Positions 57,020-64,000 of a stretch of DNA of 64,000 nucleotides are shown here, one piece after another (the first letter of the stretch is position 1; every line of letters starts with the position of its first letter). The stretch is taken from the NCBI RefSeq assembly GCF_907164915.1, contig NC_061869.1, positions 17,461,125-17,525,124 on the forward strand, read 5' to 3'. The notes beneath the pieces were generated by a model that saw nothing but the letters and a program-made list of their open reading frames with translations, was not told the origin of the DNA and made no database searches. The position numbers and the translations under genes are program-made. Source of the stretch: Impatiens glandulifera (Eukaryota; Streptophyta; Magnoliopsida; Ericales; Balsaminaceae).

Positions 57020-59677
57020 ATGGGTCGCGAATCTCTACTCTTCAACCACATCGTCTAAGTCGACTTCGATAAAATTCGGGCGAATGGTTCGGCGGAAGCA
57101 AAACGGGTGTTAACCCAGATCTCAGAGTCCGGTCTCGAACATTTCTTGAACGGACCGTTTGTCTTGTATCAAGAAGCGGTCAACGAGTTCTTTGAAACCG
57201 CCGCCCTCACCGAAGGGACGATAACCGCAACTATAGGCGGACAACCGTTCAAACTGACGAAGGAGTCGGTTGCTGAAGTACTACATCTACCTACCGAGGG
57301 GAGCGACTTCTCGGTGGTCACAGACGAGGAAACATTCCAGGCGGCTTGCCGGGATCTTTTGGATACGGAGGTCCCTATCACGGTATCCAGTAAGAAAACC
57401 TCACTTAAACCAGAATATAGACCGCTATGCGAGATTTTCACCAAATCGGTTCAAGCGCGAGGAGGCAATTATGATAACCTCACCCGGATAAAGATTGAGA
57501 TGATTGTCGGTTTAGTCAACGACACCAAAATCAACTGGGCAAAGGTGATCTTCACAAACTTATGTGAGATGGTGGATCCGACATCCAAACGGTCATGGGG
57601 ATACGTCGTCCCATTCGGTAAACTGATGCGTCACTTCAACGCTAACACCGACCCTGGTGTTTTCCTCGCCCCTAACAAAATTGTAAAAGCTCATCAATTC
57701 CTAAAACCGGAGGAAAAGCAAAGAAAAAAGAAGGCTTCCGGTTCTACAAGCGGCCGAAAGAAGAGACAGGCTAGAAAGAAAAAACAGCTCCGACTAAAGA
57801 AAAATCCGGTAGCAAGGAGGATAAGCGACTGACCGGATCGGCTAATCCGTAGTCCGACACTATTCACACAGAAAATTCGGCATCTAGCTCTGGCTGAACC
57901 GCATCACACCACACCGGAGGGGATCGGACTGGCAAAGGGAAAGAGCCGGTAGTCGAGGAACAATCGGCCAAAACTGATAGTGTTGATGCCGGTTTGGGCA
58001 GGCAACATGATGAAAATGAAACCGCGGATGACCACATCCGGCAAACGGGCGAGGACCTCGTCAACCGAATTATGAAAGAAATTCACGAGCAGGCTCACGC
58101 GACAACTGACGTCTACTATCACGGGGCCCTAAACCGACAGGAAATATTCTACAACAACATGCTACAGGACCTCCCAGTTGACCGAAAATTCGAAACACTA
58201 ATTGAGATGGAAGCAGAATTAATGAACCTAACAAAGGCTCAGAGCGTCCTGACCGCTCTTCGACGAAGCAAGATGGTCGAACCGCATACTCGGTTACTAG
58301 GCTCACCAAACACATCCAACGTCTTCAAGGACAACATATCCCAGGGACAAAGGACTCTCAACTTGAGCTCTTGGTGCTGGACATGCTTGCCGTCAAAGAA
58401 CAGGAACTGACCGAGGAGATGGCACAGTTGGAATCTGAACCCGAACATCAGGAGGCATCACACTTCTCCAGATCGCCACCTGAGGATGATGGCGGTCCAA
58501 ATCCGGTTAAAATGAGCGTGTCTTCCCTGAACAAGAACCCATTACCAACAACACCGATCTCAGGACGGGTACACCGCCCACCGATCAACGAGTCTCTCTT
58601 TAAACCGAGGATTCGGTACCAGCGGTAATAGAAGACAATGTAAAGGACCTAATTGAGGAATTTGTCAATGCCTCCATTTGGCCGTGGCAAAAGAAGATCA
58701 AAAAAACTGCGACTAGATCCATCGAGATGATTGAGTCGACAAATAAAGAGCTACAAACCGCGGTCGAACGGATCACTTCCGTTGAGGACAGATACGGCAT
58801 GACTGATCTTCTGTACAATGACAATACCAACAGAACTAAGGCATTGGAGGCCGTCACTTAGAAGTTGGAAGCCGACCTCGCTCTTACAAGCCAAAAAGTC
58901 GGTATGGTGGAACTAAGCCAATTAACAATTGATCAAAAGCTGAAAAAGATTGATGGGGATCTAGCTCAATCAGGTTCCTAGGCCGGTTCTACACTTGAGA
59001 GAGTGGTAATGCTTGAAGAAAAGCATGCCAAGACCGAGGCCGATCTAAAAGCGATCACCGAACAACTAGCGGAGTCGATAGCGGCAAAACTGGCAGCCGA
59101 TAAGGCACTTGAGGAGGCAAATGCGCTCGCGGCTCAAAGGATTCAGGATGCCCTGGACGAGCAAATCCGGCTTCAAAAGGAAACGGCACTGGTGGATGCA
59201 AATCTGGCCGGACATATGCAAACGTTAGAAAACATCGCACCGGCCGTGGAGTTTCAGTAGAATGAAGATGCGGCTCGACTAATCGACCAACAATCAGCAT
59301 ACAATGATTTCGCCGAGGCTCACAAGAAGTCCAAAGCAGTTGCTTCCCCATCCGGTCCGGCTACAAGAAAAATAAAGGCTCCGGCCAAGAGGGAAGAAAT
59401 TTCAAAACTACTGGATAGAGTTACTGACACGGTTGTCGACCCTCTAAGCAACCTGGTTTCACATAAAGATGAAGATCTCGAGGAAGAAGCCATACCGCTA
59501 AACAAAAGACCGCGACGTCTTGACGTAGCCCCAATCAGATCGTTTGCTCCACCTGCTTCCCCTTTCACCGGCACTTCAGGCGTTCAAGGATCTTCCTCCA
59601 GGTCTGTTCCAACGGTCAAGGGAAAAACAACTAATGAACAGCTGGAAAAATTCTTGCCGCCCAGAATGAAGAAATAA
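57020..59677 (+). pseudogene. Retroelement accessory ORF (type c), element A, broken
   Basis: Starts MGRESLLFNHIV, a TAA, then VDFDKIRANGSAE and a long clean stretch (57107-57832): FVLYQEAVNEFFETAALTEG, ESVAEVLHLPTEGSDF, KINWAKVIFTNLCEMVD, then a strongly basic end (KKRQARKKKQLRLKK). Beyond it, interrupted frames run to 59675-59677: a helical Glu/Leu-rich part (58000-58230), a coiled-coil-like stretch rich in Ala/Glu/Leu (59003-59260, with ADLKAITEQLAESIAAKLAA), a TAG, and a C-terminal part ending TTNEQLEKFLPPRMKK. The intact protein would be near 880 residues: conserved N-terminal domain, basic linker, coiled coil, basic tail. Function unknown. Confidence 0.68.
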
Positions 59678-59798
59678 GGGCTTTCTTTTATTTTACCTAT
59701 GTTCCCCTTAGTATAAATTTATATATATATATAAAGTATTTTTGGAAACCCGCCTATATTTGCATTCTTACATGGTTTTGAGTATTTTAAGTAAAATA

Positions 59799-59991
59799 AT
59801 CAAAAATGGAGAAATTGATAAGATAAAAGATAAAAAAAAATTTCTCAAAATTTTTCCAAAACTTTTTCGAAAAATTCTTTTATGTCATTTCCAAAAATCC
59901 GGCCAAATAAACTTTTAAAACAACCGGACTACATTTTAAATCCTTACATGGTTTTGATTATTTTAAGTAAAATAATCAAAAACGGAGAAAT
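59799..59991 (+). other. Duplicated polypurine motif, element A
   Basis: AATCAAAAATGGAGAAATTG at 59797-59816 and AATCAAAAACGGAGAAATTG ending at the LTR start (59974-59993). About 45 bp upstream of each are also alike (CTTACATGGTTTTGA, TTTTAAGTAAAA). The second copy abuts the 3' LTR and is the expected plus-strand primer. Confidence 0.75.
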
Positions 59992-60399
59992 TGTTAGATA
60001 AAATTAGACCGGTTAAATAGAACTTAACAAAAACAAACTTCCTGTGCAGGAACAGTTAAAAAATTCAACTGGTCAAGTAACTCAACCGGTTAAGTAACTA
60101 AACCGGTCAAGCAACCCAACCAACCATAAACTTAACCGATAAAGAAGACAAGACCGGTCAGATAAGAAGGCCAAAATCGTTGGACATTCGGTCAACCTGA
60201 AGTCATAAAAAACCTTAAATCTTTCGGTTAACCTAAACAACCGACCGGTGCAAATAGATACTTTGAGTATCTGTTAAAGATGATACCAAAGGACAGATCC
60301 TAGTATTACCATATTCATACAAGTCTGAGGACAATCTGCAGGCTGCAGAAGATCGTCCGACAGGATCTTTCCACTCCAAGATAAATCAGAGACGCAATC
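59992..60399 (+). mobile_element. 3' LTR of element A, first 408 bp
   Basis: Begins TGTTAGATAAAATTAGACC and is colinear with 47953 onward, with a small insertion near 60203 (AAGTCATAAAAAACCTTAAA). It stops after GACGCAATC, where the 5' LTR continues CTCCAGGTACAGG. Instead, the LTR of element B begins. Confidence 0.88.
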
Positions 60400-61659
60400 T
60401 GTTAGATAAAATTAGACCAGTTGACAGAACTTAACACAAACAAACCTTCTATGTAGGAACAAACAACCGGACCAGTCAAAGTACCCAACCGGTTTGAGAA
60501 AACCAACCGGTCAGACCAATGAACCGGTTAAGAAGCTCAACCGGTCAAGTTAATAAAAACCGACCTGAAACATGACCGCTCAAAAGAAGGCTGGAAACAC
60601 CAGATAGTCGGTCAATAACCGGAAGTCATCAGGCTAAGTCAAATGACCGACCAGCATAAGAAGATACTTCGGGTATCTATTGAGAACGATATCAAAGGAA
60701 CAGACTGAACATTGCCATATTCATACAATTCTGAGGATAATCTGCAGGCTGCAGAAGACCGTCCTACAAGATCTTTCCACTTCAGGATAAATCAGAAAAG
60801 AAATCTTTCAAGTACAGACAACTGTCTAACCAACAGTCACCATATTGAGTAAAAGACAAACCTAGCCAGTTTGTCATACATACTGGAAGAACCGACTGCC
60901 AATTCTGATAGGTTGACCGCCAGGTCTGAAAAGTTGACCGCCAGGTCTGAATCACTGAACTTCTGCTCAGCCAATCAAATTCAACGGAGTGAAATATGAC
61001 CCTTGGCATATTTCACCTATAAAAGGAGTAGCTGAAGAAGAGTAAATGTGAGACACAAGAGAGATTTCAAGGGGACACAGTGAACAATTAATTTACAAGT
61101 GATAAGATTGTGTTCTCTCTCTAGAAAAGGCCTAAGTGCTAAAGTTGAAGTGTGTATTTATAATTTCGGTGTAAATTGTACGGGTGTTATCGAGCAGGAA
61201 ATAAGTCTCGATCGGATTGTATTTGTATTCCTTAGTGAATATCCTTCTCGCGGTTTCGAGAGGAAGGGGTGACGTAGGAGTTTTATCTTTGAACATCCAT
61301 AAAACCTGTCTTGTTATTTACTTTCTGCTGGTTCTACATTCTAACCGACATGTATTAACCTACCTACACCGTTTTGACCGATTCTACACTATCTAAACCG
61401 AATCACCAAGTTACAAAAAAACCGACCCATCAATTTACAAACCTGCCTTATACAAAAACCGGTTCTGCCTATCTTGTGAGTGTGCTGCTTCAACCTGAAA
61501 CAAACCTCTTCCGCGCTTGAACCTGGTTCAAGGGTTTGTGACAGTTTGTGTAGTATTGAAACCCCGGTGTTAATCTTTAACATATTAATCACCACCCTTT
61601 GAGTGAAACGCGCTAACCGGTCCAACCCCGGTCCCCCAGCCCCGACCTAGATCCTAACA
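60400..61659 (+). mobile_element. 5' LTR of element B
   Basis: TGTTAGATAAAATTAGACCA to GACCTAGATCCTAACA, 1260 bp. It is related to the LTR of A but has its own segments, including a duplicated GTTGACCGCCAGGTCTGAA block (60912-60950). A CTATAAAAGGAG TATA box at 61018-61029 is the likely promoter. Confidence 0.9.
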
Positions 61660-61661
61660 AT

Positions 61662-61673
61662 TGGTATCAGAGC
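61662..61673 (+). other. tRNA primer-binding site of element B
   Basis: TGGTATCAGAGC, a perfect match to the complement of the initiator Met tRNA 3' end, 2 nt after the LTR. Confidence 0.92.
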
Positions 61674-61698
61674 AGTTAGTTTCAATACTCAAGCAAGC

Positions 61699-62834
61699 AT
61701 GTTTTAGATAGGCCACCAATGCTAGAAGGTGATGATTTTTCCAACTGGAAGGCACGCATGCACCTACACTTAATCACCTTGGATGATGAGATGGAGTTCA
61801 TTCTGGCTGAAGGACCGATAATCATTGATAAGGACAGAAAGGAATGGACAGCTGAAAATAGGAGAAGAAATAACCTGGACAACCATGCTAGAAACCGGAT
61901 CTCCAACAGTGTGGACAGAAATACGTACTGGAAGATCAGAGACTGCAAAACCGCCAAGGAAACATGGGACACGGTTATTCAGATTTATGAGGGAAATGAA
62001 AGAACCAAAGAAAACAAGGTAATGGTAGCTACTTAGAAGTTTGAAAGCATCAAGATGAAACCGGGAGAAACAATGAGAGAGTACAATGACCGGTTCACTG
62101 GTGTGTTAGACGAGCTAGCAACTCTTGGCAAGAGGTATGACAACAAGGAGGTCATCATGAAAGCACTAAGATCTATTCCAAGTGCGTGGGACATAAAGAC
62201 AATGGTGATGAGGGAATCAAACTGCCTAAGCAAGATGAAACTACATGATGTATTCGAAGATCTTAAGGCATATGAGTTTGAAATGAGATCTAGGACTGAA
62301 GAAGAAGTCTCGGCTTCAACCTCAACCAGAGCACTGATCACATCCACAGAACCGGTTGCACCTGCACCGATCAGAACCTCCGAACAGTTCACCGAGGATG
62401 CCATGGCAATGCTTGCACAGAAATTTGAGAAATTTATGAAAAGAAGCCAACCAACAAACTACAACTATGGTGATAAATCCAATGTAAGATGCTATAACTG
62501 TAACTGCTTGGGACATTTCAAGTGGGAATGCAGAAAACCGAGGAGGGATGACCGGAAACCGGACAACCAAAATAAGCGAAATAACTACCAACAAACCGGT
62601 GAAGGAAATGAGGTTCAGAAAGCACTGATAGCCGATGATGGAGGAAGCCTATGGGCTCATAGTGACAGTGATGATGAACTCACATGCCTCATGGAAAATG
62701 AGGAACAGGTCCAACCGACTCTGAGAAGTGGCTTGACCTTGAGAAAAGAAAAGTCGACCTGCTCAAAAATAGGAGAACCAATCCTCAACCGCATAGGTCA
62801 AACCACAAAACACCCTCATTTAAGGCCTTCGTAG
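61699..62834 (+). pseudogene. gag: gag of element B, broken
   Basis: The start is damaged: the ATG at 61699 meets TAG two codons later where element A has FDRP. The frame then reads PMLEGDDFSNWKARMHLHL to a TAG at 62034-62036 directly after MVAT, and continues unbroken from KFESIKMKPGETM (ORF 62055-62834) through the knuckle CYNCNCLGHFKWEC. Compared with A, a large part of the acidic C-terminal linker is deleted after DDELTCLMENEEQV, joining it out of frame to the basic end. Confidence 0.86.
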
Positions 62835-62989
62835 AAAAACCGAAGTATCTAAAACCGAGTGCCAAAAAGACGGCCAAGACCTTAACAAAGAAAGATGTCC
62901 GGTTTGTCAAGGTCTGGATGCCCAAGGGACTAATCGCATGTGGACCCAAGTAAATGTGGGTACCAAATAGTTGTAAATATGTACATTTT

Positions 62990-64000
62990 GCAGAATTTAA
63001 AGAAACGGCTAGGAAACTCTAAATGATACTTGGACAGTGGTTGCTCCAGGCATATGACCGGGAACAACAACCTACTAACCGACATCAGAATAGAGACCGG
63101 TGCACTAATCACTTTCGGTGACAACTCAAAAGGTAGAACTGTGGGCAATGGTAAGATTGTCCATGGTAACCTAACAATCGATAATGTACTCTTAGTAGAA
63201 AACCTACGTTTTAACCTACTAAGCATTAGTCAAATGTGTGATGCTAGATACACGGTAGAATTTCTTAAACATGCATGCTTAGTTAAGAACTCTCAAGTCA
63301 CCATACTGCTAACCGGAAATAGGCTAGGAAATATCTACAAGGTAGACTGAAAAACCAAAGTAGAATATCTTGTATGCATGATAGCTAAGACCGATCAAAC
63401 CTGGTTGTGGCATAAAAGACTAAACCATCTGAACATGAAAACCTTAAACTACATTCGCAGTAAAAAGTTAGTCGAAGGTATTCCTGACATAGTATTTAAC
63501 AAGGACAAGGTTTGTTCAGCATGTCAAATGGGTAAACAAACTATGTCAACCTTTAAGAGTAAAGGAAACATTCAATCTAACCGATGCTTAGATCTTCTTC
63601 ACATGGATTTATTTGGACCGATTCAGGTCATTAGCCTAGGAGGTATGCTTTACACTATGGTAGTTATTGATGATTATTCTAGGTACACATGGGTAATATT
63701 TCTAACATCTAAACGTGAAACCGCATCAAACTTGATCACACTGCTTAAACGTTTGCAAAATGAAAAATCAACTCGCATTAATAGCATTAGAAGTGATAAA
63801 GGTAACTAATTTACCAACAGCACTTTAACCGCATTTCTTGATGAATCCGGTATTTGACACGAGTTGTCTAGTGCTAGGACTCCTCAAAAAAATGGCCTGG
63901 CCGAGAGAAGAAACTGAACTCTCAAGGAAGCCGCACGGTCCATGATAGTCGATTCGTGCATTGCTCAAAAATTTTTGGCTGAGGCTATCAACACTGCATG
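62990..64000 (+). pseudogene. pol: pol of element B: protease and integrase N-terminal part, cut by window end
   Basis: A stop lies just before the protease motif (TAA near 63020; element A has WYLDSGCS, here MDSGCSRHMTG is preceded by decay). Then come GAG-pre-integrase WHKRLNHLNMKTLNYI and VCSACQMGK (63400-63530), and the integrase core with HMDLFGPIQVISLGG and VVIDDYSRYTWVIFL (63600-63710), with stops at 63807-63809 (TAA) and 63855-63857 (TGA). The sequence continues to AEAINTA at the edge. Confidence 0.86.

Larger units (their letters stand above)
47953..60399 (+). mobile_element. Element A: large Ty1/copia retrotransposon with accessory ORFs
   Basis: 5' LTR 47953-49091, primer site, gag (49131-50794), pol in copia order (protease, integrase, RT, RNase H; 50945-54146), three accessory ORFs (54659, 55820, 57020), polypurine tract, then the first 408 bp of the 3' LTR (59992-60399). 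That LTR is cut by element B and its remainder should lie beyond the window. A is over 12 kb even without the rest of the LTR, well above the usual 5-6 kb of copia elements, because of the accessory region. All reading frames carry stops or shifts. Confidence 0.88.
60400..64000 (+). mobile_element. Element B: Ty1/copia retrotransposon nested in element A (continues past window)
   Basis: LTR 60400-61659, primer site, gag, and pol through protease and the first half of integrase before the window ends. It is closely related to element A, with which it aligns by eye throughout gag and pol, but has a distinct LTR. It lies inside the 3' LTR of A, so it inserted later. Confidence 0.88.

Overview
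The window looks like nuclear DNA of a flowering plant, a eudicot. It has one many-exon gene with plant-type GT-AG introns, (TA)n microsatellites, AT-rich intergenic DNA, several Ty1/copia LTR retrotransposons and small inverted-repeat DNA elements. The retroelement ORFs remind me of families I associate with asterids/Lamiales, but that is only an impression from memory. No RNA gene, CRISPR array or operon is supported.

Layout. (1) 1-17.7 kb: a hairpin MITE-like element and a long (TA)n tract, then one class XI myosin gene on the + strand. I traced 43 coding exons from a one-codon first exon (1013-1015) to the stop at 17701-17703. It encodes a motor, six IQ motifs, a coiled coil and a globular DIL-type tail, about 1633 residues if one frameshift is ignored. 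Two things are odd: a one-base deficit in a G run just after the P-loop, and a tandem expansion of phase-0 coiled-coil exons. (2) 17.7-25.2 kb: intergenic DNA, a MITE-like element and a ~400-500 bp tandem array. The array is split by a 3163-bp hAT-type foldback element with an exact 8-bp target duplication. (3) 25.1-36.3 kb: a nest of repeats. Blocks at 25.1-28.06 kb recur inverted at 35.0-36.3 kb. Inside lies an exon-intron fragment of a 3-isopropylmalate dehydratase large-subunit gene (gene capture). The centre holds the 3' part of an LTR retrotransposon (element C, 28.1-33.6 kb). (4) 36.6-46.1 kb: a complete minus-strand LTR element (element D) with 5-bp target duplication TTTAC. It has gag and a second ORF but no pol, and its LTRs are full of tandem hairpin repeats. 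(5) 46.1-47.95 kb: AT-rich DNA without a recognisable gene. (6) 47.95-60.4 kb: a large Ty1/copia element (element A) with gag, protease-integrase-RT-RNaseH, then about 5.5 kb of extra ORFs before its 3' LTR. That LTR is interrupted at 60,399 by another copia element (element B, 60.4 kb to the window end).

Common thread. Elements A, C and D all carry members of one ORF family between the gag/pol region and the 3' LTR. Element A has three in a row; C has one and a fragment; D has one in place of pol. Each complete start is preceded by its own TATA box. The short DNA words that fill each element's LTR also fill the region upstream of its extra ORF (AACCGGTT-type words in A and C, GTCTAAC/GTTAGAC in D). 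I consider this accessory-ORF system the least explained feature here. All retroelement reading frames are decayed by stops and frameshifts.
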